The position numbers and the translations under genes were made by a program. A stretch of 64,000 nucleotides of DNA from Hamiltosporidium tvaerminnensis (taxonomy: Eukaryota; Microsporidia; Dubosqiidae), in assembly GCA_022605425.2 (NCBI GenBank), contig CM061250.1:1107501-1171500 (forward strand). The letters are read 5' to 3'. The notes beneath the pieces were generated by a model. That model did not search any database and was not told the DNA's origin. It saw only the letters and a program-made list of their open reading frames with translations. Below, one piece after another: positions 1 through 12,400 of the stretch. How positions within the stretch are numbered: the first letter of the stretch is position 1; each line of letters begins with the position of its first letter.

Positions 1-1039
1 TAAACGGCAAGTTTTCTGAGCTAAATATAGCACTTCACAATAATAAATTTTTTCGAGAAAAGCACAGAATTGAATGAAAATAGGTGGAAAGTGAACAGGC
101 ATAATATTAAAGCCGATCTGAAGTTTTGAAAAATTGGTAGTAAATAAAATAGAAAGAGGAGAATATACTAACTAAAAAATATCCTAAATTTTATTGAGAA
201 TTGCTTAAGAGCGGCAAATAAGCAAAAAACGAAGGACATAAAATATAAGAAAAACAGACTAGGTGAGAGTTAAAATTTTTATTGAGATGATTGGGAAATT
301 ATGGCTCAAATAACGAACACCAAGAATAATTTCGGCATTCATACTTATGAATGTAAAGGAAAGTTCGTTTCTACGAGCTTAACGTCTAGAGATTTATTGT
401 TTTTTTTACAAATATTCAAATTTTAAATTTTTGAATTCCGTTTTTTTCTTTTAGAGATATATGTTAATGCATTGAAAATGTCTTATTAAAATATTTTTCT
501 TCCATTTTTTAATATTTTGTTAGACATGTTAAAATATATAAATTTTTTTCACTTAAAGGTTTTTAGACATAGACTTGGGCGATAGCTACGAAATAAAACT
601 CTAATGTTTGAAATAGTTATTTTTAGCTGATATTCTGAAAATAAAATACTATTGTAATTACGCAAATAGATTAAACATAAAAATGTGGTCCAAAAATCTT
701 TTTTGATGATGCCATCTTGAAAATATTTAAGACACAAGTGTAATATACCCAATGTTTATTTTACACTTACATTTAAATCATATTATTGTATTAGTATGAA
801 GAGAGGTATAAGAATATTCTTTATAGTTAAAAATGATGCTAATACTTGTAAAAATATAATTTCATATCCCAATTTTTTATGATGAAATATTCTTACTACT
901 TGGAAAATCAGCTCCAAGAAATAGTTAATTGTTTACAGCTAAATCTTAAAATTTCTCATTTTTTGAATCTAGTGAAGTTATTTTGACCGCAATTTTTCTA
1001 TAATATAATTAAGAAAAAATAGTTTTATTCTAAAAGAAA
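1..1039. other. AT-rich DNA with one short coding-like frame
   Basis: No gene is recognised. The first 430 bases are slightly less AT-rich than what follows. They contain one short plus-strand frame, ATG at 301 to TAA at 424-426 (41 codons), starting MAQITNTKNNFGIHTYEC. Its composition looks more like real protein than the surrounding poly-Phe/Leu/Lys chance frames, with Gly, His, Cys, Thr and Ser spread evenly. The same strand just upstream is also fairly open in another frame, around 265-300. It could be a scrap of an old coding sequence broken by frameshifts. From 430 to 1039 I see only AT-rich sequence leading into the first family A repeat. Confidence 0.3.
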
Positions 1040-4000
1040 ACAAGTCAATCAAAGAGCCTCACCTCATCCATATATCATAAAGGACAGTTAGGTTTTTTAC
1101 ATGTTTACAAGAAATAGATCGAGATAGTTGATAAGAATAAAGTATTGTGATGAATAGTTAATAAAAGCTATTAGTTTTAAAAAGTTCAATCTTAATCACA
1201 GTACATTATTTTATCTTTTTTTATCTTTATGATATATATCTTCATCTCGAGTATTTTCAAATAGGCACTTGCGTCCTATATTTGGGCTCTTTGCCTTATA
1301 ATCATTGTAATTAAATTGAATGATATTGGTTGACCTCTCTACCAATATATTATAAGTGAATGAATTTACTTATTTAGGCAAGTCCGACTTTAAACAAGAT
1401 CGGATGAGTTCTTTAGCAACACCCTTAAGATCATAGTTGTAACACATGTAAATAACCTTACACATACACTTTTTTAATCAAATCAGCTTAGGTAGTTCAA
1501 GATATAAATTAATTCAGCTGCGAATTTTCTAGTAAATGTATCAGTTGATTGTGACACAGGTTTATATGGCTTCTACACTAAGGATAATCTTTATAAAAAT
1601 AAGGAAGAATCAGTAGATTCTTAATAAGATAGTTCGAATTCCCTTGTAGAAGATACAAAAACATTAAAAACTCATTTCTATTTATAGTTTTGGTGATATT
1701 TCACAACCTTATTGTCTTTCTTTTTATATTTTAAGGCAATAAATAAAATTTCGATAGGATAATCATAAATCAACAAACACTATCATAAAAATTTTAGTTT
1801 TTGAATAATAATATAGAACTGACTATATAAAATTAATATTCCTTATTTAGCCTTCTTATGTAATATCCTCTGATAAATATATCTAGATATAAAAATGTTA
1901 TCAATATCTCCCAATTCAGGTTAATAAAGGTGTTTCTTAATTTTTAAAGATTTTTTAATCGCTAGAAAGCTCTGTTAAAAAAATATATATTAAAAATGAG
2001 GTATAAAATTAAGTTTATACTGAACTATAAATTTATTAAAGATTCATTCTATCTTTATACCAAATTAAACTCTTATTTCAAATATTTTGTCATTGAATTA
2101 TTGTTTGTGAAATCCGATTTGGTCCAAAGAAAATTAAAGATCTAGGAAATCTAAAATAATAGAGATAACTATACCTTTTAAAAAATAATTGTAGCGATTG
2201 TATTTTAAACGTTAGATAAATTAAGAACATTAAAATTAATAAATAATAATGCAAAATCATCCATTGAAATTTAGTTTTAATATAAAAACAGGCTAGTAAG
2301 AACAAATTTATTACTTCAAGAAATTTTAAAATAATAAATTTTATTTAAATTTGATTCTTTAGTTCTTCACAATAAAATATGTACAAGTATAAAAATTTAA
2401 GTTGGTTACGCCTGACTAAAGAATAAAAACAAACTATGTCTGTATATGGATAAAGTAGAAATAATCAAATCATAGAATCTACAGATATAGATTTTTTGCA
2501 TATGAATAAAAAATTAAATACCGTATAAATTTAAAACTAAAATTCAATCAAATTTATTTCAAGAAAGGCAATAATATTACTTTTCTGATTTATTCTCTTA
2601 AAAGTAGTATACATAATATTTAACCATCTTTTCACATGTATATCTTTCTTTTACATATCTTTTTTTTTCGTTTTGAGTAAAACAAACAATACAAATATAA
2701 AAATGTTTGGCAGTTGATATAAATTAGAGAAAAGTAAATCGTATACGGTTATATAAAAATCTAGAGTTACGTATGAATGCTTTAAACAATTAATGGTTCT
2801 ATCAACATGCTCAAGACTTTGCGGAACGATCTCACAAAATTTAATACGGCTATATTTAGGCTTAACACAAGGTATTCTGACCAAAATTACAAGATCTTAT
2901 TTTTAGATTAAAGTTAGGGTTTTAATACTCTAAATGTTTAAAATAACCATAAAAAACAGCTAATGCATTGCACTCAAAAACTTCCAATTATGGTAAATTT
3001 TACAAGTTTTTTGGACTTAACACCTTAAAACCAATAAAAAGTGATTAAACCTAACTATAATTTTATATAAACCATTTTTAATGAAATCCTAAATTTTAAG
3101 ATAAATGAATATAAATCTAACATAAATTTATCAAAAAGATAAAATTATACATTTTTTAAAAACAGGTGTTACTTTTTTCTACTAAATTTATAGATAAAAA
3201 TAACTAGAATTGTTTTATAAGTAGAAAAACAGCTTTTCAACATGCCTAGTTAACTTAGCAAATAAATAAGAAAAGAATAATCGGAAAACAGTTTAAACAA
3301 ATAAAAAAAGTAGATTCGAATAAGAAAAATTAGAATTTATTAGAAGTGAAAAGATATAAACAAATGAAATTTTAATGAAACAAACTAAACATAAGAACCA
3401 TTCTGTAGTTAGAAAATATAACTAAAAAAAATTATAAACTAAAAGATTTAACTTAAAAAGCTTAAAGATGAAAAAAAGGTAAATAAAAGTCAAAATATGA
3501 TGCAAATTTTTATATTAGAGACAGATTAAAAATTTAACACATATCAATTGTATCAAATTCAAATTAAACATAAAAACGAAACAGAAATGGTTTATATCGA
3601 TGTAAAGACTATATTATTTATACCGTATAAGGGTTAATATAAAAAACCAAATAAATAAATTTGAACCATGTATTTGAAAAAAAGACTTAGATAAGATATA
3701 TATTTTTATGAAAAGGAAAGCAAACACAAAGATAGTAAATTTAAAATTACATATAGAAAATAAATACCTTATTTTGAAGTATGTCATTATAATTTTACTG
3801 CTAATATGCAAAACAACTGAACTTACCTTAACATATCAGAATTAATACTGAAGAATAGACAGAGTATTTGAGAAAATGGATAAAAAAAACTTACTTAAGA
3901 TGTATCTTTAAAAAGATTTATTTGGCCAAAGTAAAAGTATTCTACATAATATAAATTAATTGAAATTTAAATTTCTAATTTTAGATAGAATTTTTGTGCA

Positions 4001-4140
4001 ATATAAAAACGAAAAGTCACATTTGGTTTGAATATATATATCAAATACCAACTCCTTTAAAATAGTAAAAGCCAAATTAGATAAAAAAATAAACTGTAAT
4101 ATGAATATTAATTTCGAAAAGTTTTTTTGTAAATTTTGAA
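1040..4140 (-). mobile_element. Decayed piggyBac-type DNA transposon, family A copy 1 (most complete)
   Basis: This is copy 1 of a repeat found six times in the window. On the minus strand, in order: LIKFTIIGSF-like residues near 3000-2975; KIRSC then IPCVKPKYSRIKFCEIV at about 2910-2835; YVTLDFYIT at about 2772-2748; and YNYDLKGVAKELIRSCLKSD at about 1440-1385. This order and spacing match piggyBac transposases: a KP.KYGIK block beside the first catalytic Asp, a 'DN.[YF]TS' block with the second, then 'YN...GGVD..D' with the third, followed by the R/K-rich helix and a Asn-rich tail. Only the LDFYIT Asp survives. The position of the first Asp reads as Pro or Gln, and the GGVD Asp reads as Ala. 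Numerous stops and frameshifts separate the blocks, so the copy is dead. Boundaries come from where similarity to copy 2 begins and ends; I could not find terminal inverted repeats or flanking TTAA with confidence. Confidence 0.72.
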
Positions 4141-4583
4141 CGTATAATTTTGTAAGTATGATATAGAAAGCTAAAAAGATTGAAATTCAGACCACAGAAG
4201 TATAAGAGAACATAAGAGGTTCAAATTACAAAAGAGCCCAGTGTTCTAAAGCTGTGTTTCTAAAAAACATAACTGTTATTTTAAACGTAAAAGATTATGA
4301 ATCTTCTTAATCAGAATCAGGCTTTCAAAAGCAATTTTAATTACATAAAAAATAAAAAATATATATTAAGTCGAATAAAGACTTAAGAAAACCAACAGGT
4401 GTTTAAAATACAGAAAATCGCAATAAAAGAAACATATATAATTGATTATCAGTTAAGCATAAAATATATTTTAAACTATCCCATATTTTTGTAACTATAG
4501 CATGCATTATTAGCCAAATAAAATGTAACAGGTTTAAAATTTAACCTAAGTGACTGCTTCTCGTACTCTTATCGGTAATTTAA

Positions 4584-4898
4584 TTGTTCTTAGATCAAAA
4601 GAATTACCACGTAAAACGCGTAGAACAACTTATTTCTTTCCAAATGCAGTCTGGAAATATTTGTTGCTGTCCCTTGAATAAAATTTGATCGTCAGTCAAA
4701 TGCTATCCTATGTATCTCTAAGACCATGCCGATTTCCAACTTACTTTAGAATTACCACTCTTATTTAACTACATCTAAGATATAGCCCAGCGAATTACAT
4801 GGGTTCTACCGAGACTAACATTTTCATACGGTAGGTATAACCTGCATCTTAGGTTCCTCAACTTTAAAAATTTTGAATTGTGTTTTTCCAAGTGCTAA
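4584..4898 (+). pseudogene. Unidentified coding relic
   Basis: About 105 codons stay in one plus-strand frame with only three internal stops, in sequence visibly less AT-rich than its flanks. The frame starts after a TAA at 4581 and ends at TAA 4896-4898. It reads LFLDQKNYHVKRVEQLISFQ early, contains a Cys run (NICCCPLNK) and ends with TWVLPRLTFSYGRYNLHL and a Cys near the C-terminus. The residue mix is protein-like rather than the Phe/Leu/Lys/Asn bias of chance frames here. The minus strand also has a short coding-like stretch over 4560-4660, so strand is not certain. I recognise no family. It lies just upstream, on the minus-strand sense, of family A copy 1 and may be a scrap of another mobile element. 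Confidence 0.35.
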
Positions 4899-4899
4899 G

Positions 4900-6340
4900 T
4901 CCTAAATTCGAGCGAATAAAAGTGAAGATTTCCTTGCGAAAAACTAAAAACTAAGTTGCAGTTATAAATCTAGTTACATTAAAAAAAATATAAGTAGATT
5001 TGAAAAAGTTTTGCATTTCGAAATCCTTTACATCTTAAAACAACCAACTATCAAATAACATAATATTTTATGCCGATCTATCTCAACCTTAAAACCAAAA
5101 AATTTTTGTACAACTAAATTTTAAATATTTATTTTCAAGCAAAAGTATTTATTTTGGTTATTTCCCTAACCATTTTTTGCAAAATACTTTTTGAATTTCG
5201 CAAGCATCGCATTGTTATAATATTTATTCAAATTTTTTTTATCTGGACATATGTCAACCTATCATCATATGTTTGTGTCATAATCGTATTGTTTACAGTG
5301 AATTTTCATTTTTTTTGTATACTTAGTTTACCTTTACAAAATCATCTACTTAATTCAAATTTCCATACATTATTGCTGAACGTAGAGTTTGAAGTATTTA
5401 ATTAATATGACTGTATTATACACTTAAAAAACAATCTATTAACCTTTAATGATAAAAAAGTCTTAGATATTTAAATTCATACCAGAAATTAAAAACAAAA
5501 ATTAATATTATGCCGAGTATTTTATATAGTTTCTAAATGTTCTAAACCGAATATAAAAATATAAAAGCTTTTAATAACTTAAAATTAATTTAAATATTCT
5601 GAACTAAAATATTTTCTCGATCTTTGAATATCTATTTGTCTACTTAAGAAATAAAGTTTTCTTTCCATATGTTTCTGTTAAACTTAAAACATATAACTTT
5701 TTAATGTATAATTCTGTTAGAGGAATAACATAGTACATTTCATATGAAAAATTATTACATAAAATACAGATCCAAATAAGACCATAATCTCTTACATACA
5801 GCAAAATATAAAAGATGTATTTCTAGAGAATATTTTACAACATAATCACACTAAGTATTTTGTCATTCTATTTAATAATGGTTTTTCGCTATAAAAGAAA
5901 ATTTACGTCTAAGATATAAATTAAAAAAATTAAGAAAAAAATTTTCTTCTATTTTAAAGACCTCTTACAATACAAATGGATTTTTAGAAGTTAATTATTT
6001 AGTGAATTTTTAAATTTGCCAATGTTAAAAAAACAATGGGATTTATCATTTATGGAAAGCAGATGTATTGAAATTACATTTCTGTAATTTTCTTTATTGT
6101 AGAAACAATAAGAAAAGATAAATGTTATAAGCTTTAGAATTATATTTAAAATATTAGGATTTTTATTGCTATTGCATTACGTCTGCATAAAACTAATTTT
6201 TTTTTTAAAGATCGCTATATTTTTTTTTGAAAATTTTACTCTCTATGATTTGAATCTTAACGGATCTTCCTTTAAAGAAAAATTAAATTAAAAGTGAGGT
6301 GGAGAAGTACAAAAAAGAAAGATGTAAGAATGAAAAAATT
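4900..6340. other. AT-rich interval, no gene seen
   Basis: I see no supported gene or RNA. One plus-strand frame of 83 codons (5154-5405) is rich in Phe, Ile, Val and Leu and opens with a non-ATG codon. Nothing around it supports expression, and I treat it as chance. No clear copy of families A, B or C was noticed here. Confidence 0.4.
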
Positions 6341-6359
6341 AAAATATAAGCAAGAATAT

Positions 6360-6560
6360 ATTACAAGGAAGAAATTATGTTGAAACTATCGTAGTATCAA
6401 CATAGATTATAAGGTATAGGTGTTCAGATATGATTTAAACACATGTAGATAATTGGCATTGGGCGCCTAATGATTTTAAACAATGATTGAAGGCTCGATC
6501 TGAAAACACAATAACATGAGGTGTATTCTGTAAGGCATCACAATAGTTACTTGCACCAAT
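6360..6560 (-). pseudogene. Possible Mutator-like (MULE) transposase fragment
   Basis: On the minus strand, about 6555-6440 reads ASNYCDALQNTPHVIVFSDR followed by AFNHCLKSLGAQCQLSTC, then a stop and IISEHL. This resembles the part of MULE transposases where a hydrophobic strand ends in (S/T)DR with the second catalytic Asp, runs through 'aL..A....FP.A....C' and reaches a His-containing 'C.wHi..Nl' motif. The Asp codon lies near 6498, and the final motif near 6435 has a stop where Trp or His would be expected. Upstream and downstream the frame is quickly lost, so only some 40-60 codons can be read. The plus strand at 6450-6720 also has protein-like stretches (for example FTHKRTERRLQQ), which leaves some doubt. 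The family call rests on one block recognised by eye. Confidence 0.4.
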
Positions 6561-7869
6561 GATTTTTAGCTATCTCAGAAACTATATTATTAATGTATTT
6601 GGTTTATAAAATAGTGCAAAGTTTGTTATATTACCAACAAAGAAAATTTTTACACACAAGAGGACAGAGAGAAGGCTTCAACAGTAATTTAAAGCATTCT
6701 TATAGAATATCACCTGATAGATCTGTTTTATGATACTTGTATAAGATGGTTGATATTTGGTGCGAAAGATTCAATTGTGAAGTATAAATCAATCTGAAAA
6801 TTCCAAATTATCTAAATTGGCTTTAAAATACTTGATTATAAATTTTCGAGTAAGAACAAAAAAGATCAATGGTCATATGGCTCACAAGTTAATAAAATGC
6901 TTTAAAAAAAATTTGTTTTTACTAAAGTAATTCTAAGTGATTCCTTTAAAAACGGAAACATAGAAAAACTGTCTTTGCATGACATTAAAAATTTTATTTT
7001 TAATTTTTAATAACAAATTAAGACTTTGAAGTAACATGTGTATAATAAGTAAAAAACATTCATAAAAAATAAGAAAATCCGAAGAAAAAACTTAGTTTAA
7101 TTGGTTGTAGAATAATCGCATAAAGATCTTCTTCTCATTAAATTTAGTTTTACTACGCCTTTAGCACTTAATATTTATTTGCTCATAAATTTTTTAGCAA
7201 GATACGTGTTAAGGAAATTTTGACATCTCATTTTATTTTCAAAAGTTTTATAAAAAGTAGTTCTTTTCTTTAAGCATTGGTAACTTTGCAGAACATATCA
7301 TTTTTTGTAAAACTTATTTTTGACAATTTATTCATCTGTAAAAAAATTAGAGCAAAAAAACCAATATTTTTAAATTCTTTTGTAGATTTCAATTTTTCTT
7401 TTATATGATAAAGTTTTATTGTAAATTTTTTATGAATTATTTAGGTATAATGTTTTACTATTCGCTTTATCCATTGTGACTGTAGTAGGAAATCTAAAGA
7501 GAATAGCTAAGTACTTAAAATTATCCAGTAAAAGAATAGTGTCTAAGGTTCATAATTTTATAATTTATTATTAATAAAATAATTTTCATTTAAATTTAAA
7601 AATTATAAGTCGTTAGTTTGATAATAAACTATCCTATTCTTTAATAAATGAGACTTTTTATAAAAAATTTCAAATTTGATATATCTAGGATTTTTTTCAT
7701 TATTTTAGCAAGATATGGAACAATTTAAATTATGTTGTATCCTTATAAGAACTGGAAATTTATCATTTGCGTGATTTATAGCTATATATAGATATATTTG
7801 ATGTAAACAAATCCAACAAAAACTTTGAGCCAAAACTAATAATACTTGAAAATTTTAAAATAAATCTAC
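6561..7869. other. AT-rich interval, no gene seen
   Basis: The first 250 bases may still belong to the relic at 6.4 kb. The rest is AT-rich with no open frame I would defend and no clear match to the repeats listed here. Confidence 0.35.
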
Positions 7870-9400
7870 ATAAAACCTTTTACACAAACTTTTATAACAG
7901 AAATCTACACAGCCTTAAGTTAATTAAACGATTCTCATTTATAAATTACTATTCACAGTGTCTACCCTTCAACATTTTACCGACATTTGAAGTTTCTAAA
8001 TAATTAAAAAAATCTATCGTGACCTATGAAAATCTTAATAGAAGTAGAAAATTTATAAACTTAGACTAAAAATACCTATAAAAGAACGTGAGATATAAAA
8101 GAACTTGTGTAATATGCATCACAATGTTTCATTTGAAAACCGATATTTAAGATATATGCAAAGGTATGCTTTGTTATACAATATAATGAATTTACTTGTA
8201 TGCATCTTAATATATCTTCCTAGATAATACAATACGAAAGTAGCTATCTTTCAGTTTCACAAGCATTGGATGATTTCCAATATGATGAATGTCCTATTGT
8301 CTACAGATACACAGTATATAGATAATGCGCAATACATAATAAAAGCATTTAAATCCTTCATTTGCTTTTTAAAGATAAATTCGACGTATATGAATATAAT
8401 TTTAAAAAATAAAGTTCGTTTTTAAAAGCTAAGGTAATAAATTTTACTTTAATTGTATACCTGAGCTCTCGTTGAAAGGTAAAATTTAATTTTTTCTAAA
8501 ACCATTCAATAAAAACCAGAAAACTATTGGAACTAAAAATATTTTAGAAAAAATTAGATTTATGGTTTCTTCGTATTAAGCTTTGATATTTGAAATGTAT
8601 AGATGGAATCTTATGCAAGTTATAGTTTTTTTATATTACTTCTGGTTTGCATAGCCTTATGGCTCAAATAATTATGTTTTTTTATTGGAGCGAATATACT
8701 TTTAAAAATATAATACTACATATGCTTTAATTTATTTCTTTTCTTTATTTTTCAAATAAATATTCAAAGGAATGAATAAAATAGTCAAGGATTGTGTATT
8801 CTTACCTTAGAAATCTTGATTCTATTTTATAGTGAGTTTTACGTGTATTAATTATAGTATTACTAATATACAACTTTAAACCTACTTTTAAGTAATAAAT
8901 TTTTATAAGACATTGAATTATGATACGTTGGAAAATTACCGTAATAGTTTTTTACTTTATTAAAATTTAAAAAATCTAAAAATAAATGAAAAATATTCTC
9001 AAAAAGTAATGAAAACATTTATTTCCACAGAAAATTCTAAAAAACTTATTTAAATAAAAAATGATTTCAAATATGCAATTGCTAATACTTATACTAGTTA
9101 AACAATAGGTTTTTTAAAATTCTTGCAAATATATATTTAAAATTGATAAAGTAAATTTTTAAAACCGAAGAATGTGTCACAAATTATTTTAATATACACA
9201 ATTGTTTTTAAAAGAAGAACTTCAATAAAAAAATTTTCTTCTTTATTTCTTGCAAATTACTTTAAATTTTCATAAGTTTACGATGATGCTGAATTATGAT
9301 GTTTAAAAAATATCTAGAATAGACATCAAAAAGAAAAAAAGATAAAATTTACTAAGATTAGATTTGAAACAGCTTAAAACAAATATAATGTATCTCGACC
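7870..9400. repeat. Repeat family C, copy 1
   Basis: This stretch aligns by eye, in the same orientation, with 39330-40815. Shared landmarks include GATTTCCAAYATGAT near 8272 (39747 in copy 2), GCATAGCCTTATGGCTCAAA near 8650 against GCAATGGTTATATGGCCCAA near 40108, ATATATTTAAAAT near 9130 (40585), and AAATTATGATG near 9295 (40708). Similarity is patchy but colinear over about 1.5 kb. No reading frame is shared convincingly between the copies on either strand, so I cannot say what it encoded, if anything. Copy 2 directly abuts a piggyBac relic; copy 1 does not. Confidence 0.55.
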
Positions 9401-12400
9401 ATTATTTTTTTAGATCAGTTTTTTTTTATGCTGAGTAAATAAAATTCTGAATTTACAAATATACAAATTCAAATTTGATTTTTATTTTGTTTTTTAGAAA
9501 AATACAATTTTAAAAAATATTTTAATTAATTAGAACATCGATTTTCAATGAGAGATTGATAAATAAAAGTATGCTTTATATAAAACGGTGAAGTTTTTGA
9601 TTGCTTTTAAAACTAGTTTTGCCTTGGATTTAAATTATAAAAAAATAAAATTTAATTCTTTGCTACGATGTATTTTAAATTCCTATTTTATTAGAAAAAA
9701 ATATCTTGTACGGATTAGTATAAAAATACTAACAAATTTAAATTACAATTAGATAATTCGAATGTTAAAATGACTAATTAGTAATTAATTAAAGTTATAT
9801 TTAGTAACTGTTAAAAATTTATATATTTTATAAAAGAAAAGAAAATATTTAAACATTTCTTAATTATACATTTTGATTTTTTTTTTATAAGAAAAATCTG
9901 AAACGTTAAAAATTTTAGGACAAAAAGAAATTTTCATTTCAAATTGTTTACAATAAATTAGTAGATATAAAAAAAGATCAAAAATGATACTTATATATCT
10001 AGAAATGAATATATAATAGAAAAAATAGAGTATTGACCAATTTATTTATGATATCTTGATAAGGTATAATAATATTTTATTCTCATCTAAGGTGCATTTT
10101 TTGCTTATTAGAAAACATTTAGAGTTAAATTTATTTATTAGCTCTAGATTTTGTAAAGAACTTAAAAATTATATAAAAAAAGTAAAAATCTGCAATGATA
10201 CCTAAATAAGTAAAGACAATATCGAAAACTCTGCAAATAAATTAAACTTATTTCAAATTGCTATATAAAGATATACACTAAGAATATTAATATAGAGAGA
10301 TACTCGGAATTTAGTAAATCTCTTTTTTGATCAATTTGTTTATTGAACAAATTTAAAGCAAAAACTCTAATAAAAATCAATTTTATAAACATAATTAATA
10401 TTCTTCAGTATATATAATAACTCATTTCGTACTAAAATATTAAATATAAAAATATTTTTTTTTGTAAATTGGTTTAATTAAATATTTACATTTTTCCCAG
10501 TTGCTTCTATAATGTATTAACTAAGTAAGTAGCGATTTTAAAGGTAAATTATAGTAGAAAAAAAATTTAAAATATTTGAATTCGGTTTAATATATTTTCA
10601 GGACATGAAAATTTAAATTTCAAAACATTTTTCCACATAATTAAAATTTAAATTATATATGATAGTTACAAAATAAATTATGATACAGCAAATAAATATA
10701 GAATTTATCCTTAAAAAAAAGTTAGCAACGACTAAATGGATAATCTTAAAACAAAAAAGATATATATCTGATAATAAAAAATTAATATCACTTTATGTAC
10801 AATTAGGTGTAATCTTCTTAGAATAACTTTGATGTTTGATTCGACTTCGCATTATGTCTCTAAATTTTGAACAAATATTGATACGTTTCGAAAAAAAATC
10901 CCCAACAAATACTTCATAAATTTATTTTATCCAATATCTCTTGATATATATCATCTTTCCTTATTATATCATAATTTTACGGTCATTAGTGTATTAAGAT
11001 GGCTTACATAAATTTAGATATCTGTAAAGAACTTAAAATTGGGCTTAGATAAAAAACAAGTAATGAAAGAAAGTATAAAATTTAAACTCGACCCTAATTC
11101 ATTTATAAAAAACGCTATACAGACCAAAATATGTAAAAAAAGAAGAAAATAACATTAAAATAATCTAAAATATTATATTCTTTATGAATGATTTAATCTA
11201 AAAGAAATAAAAAATACTTAAATCGAATTTCACTGATAAATCTAATAATCCTTAGAACATTTTTTTTAGTTAAAGATCAATTTATAAATGAAAAGCTAAT
11301 CGTAATAATTACGTAGTTCTCTTTTCATTCTAAAACAACTCTATATATTTTACATCACTCTTTACTCTGTACTGCTAAAAATCTTTTATAAAATCAAAAG
11401 AATTAAAAACTCATATTCCTTACTAAATCCTGACCCAATTTTAAATATATATTATAGCATTTACCAAAGAAAAACTAATGAATTAAGATACTAAGTACTC
11501 TCAAATTTACCAATCTATTTAAACGGATTACAATATTTTATTTAATTTTTTTTTATAAAATATTATAGCCTGCCAATGTAATAAAACGAAATTTTAAAAT
11601 TTCTTAAATGATATTACTTGTTTCTTGAAAATATAAATGAAAAATAGAAGGTTCTGTACAACAAATATAAAATGAAGAATATGAATAATATTAGATTAAT
11701 GGCGTACGTTTTAAATGTGTGAGATAAACTGAATATTTTATTATGGAAATTGAGTTTTTTGTTTCAGAAAAGTGGAAATAATACAAGAAAAGGTATTTGA
11801 GATTCTAATAAATTTTCTCTTGAATAGAAATATATAATGATTACCTTCTTAATGTGATTATAATTGGGAAGTCTCTTAAAAAGATGGTAAAGAAAATTGA
11901 AAAGTTATTATATAACTAGTAATTTAGTAGCGGGCGAAATACCAACAACATTGTAGCTGTAAACCTTAATAATCTTAGATCAGACATTTTAATAAAGAAT
12001 TTTTGTACCTTAATCATTTTAATTCTAGATGATGACTAACCTTAAGTTAAATACAGTTATTTGTAGCATAAGAATATTTAAATTTAGATGTAACGAAGAT
12101 TTGATACTCGTAAAATTATCATGTTGAGTATTTTCAAATAAGTCAGCAAGATAAATAAAAAATTTCAAATTTAGAAACTTCTATGTAATAAGGATACTAT
12201 CCTAGTAAAGTAGAATTAGTTAAATGTTTAAAATTTGGCAGTAAAATTGCTTTTATTAAAAACATGCATCAAAATACAGATTGAGCCTTCAAAATAAATT
12301 AAAGAATATTTATATACCATTCTATATAATTCTTGTTATACACTCAAGTAAATAATATTTTAAAGTTATATTTTCTCGGTTAACTTAAACTATTAAGCAA

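Noticed and set aside
4550-4880. Less AT-rich patch first suspected to be an rRNA fragment
   Set aside because: No conserved rRNA core segment could be recognised on either strand, and one plus-strand frame stays largely open.
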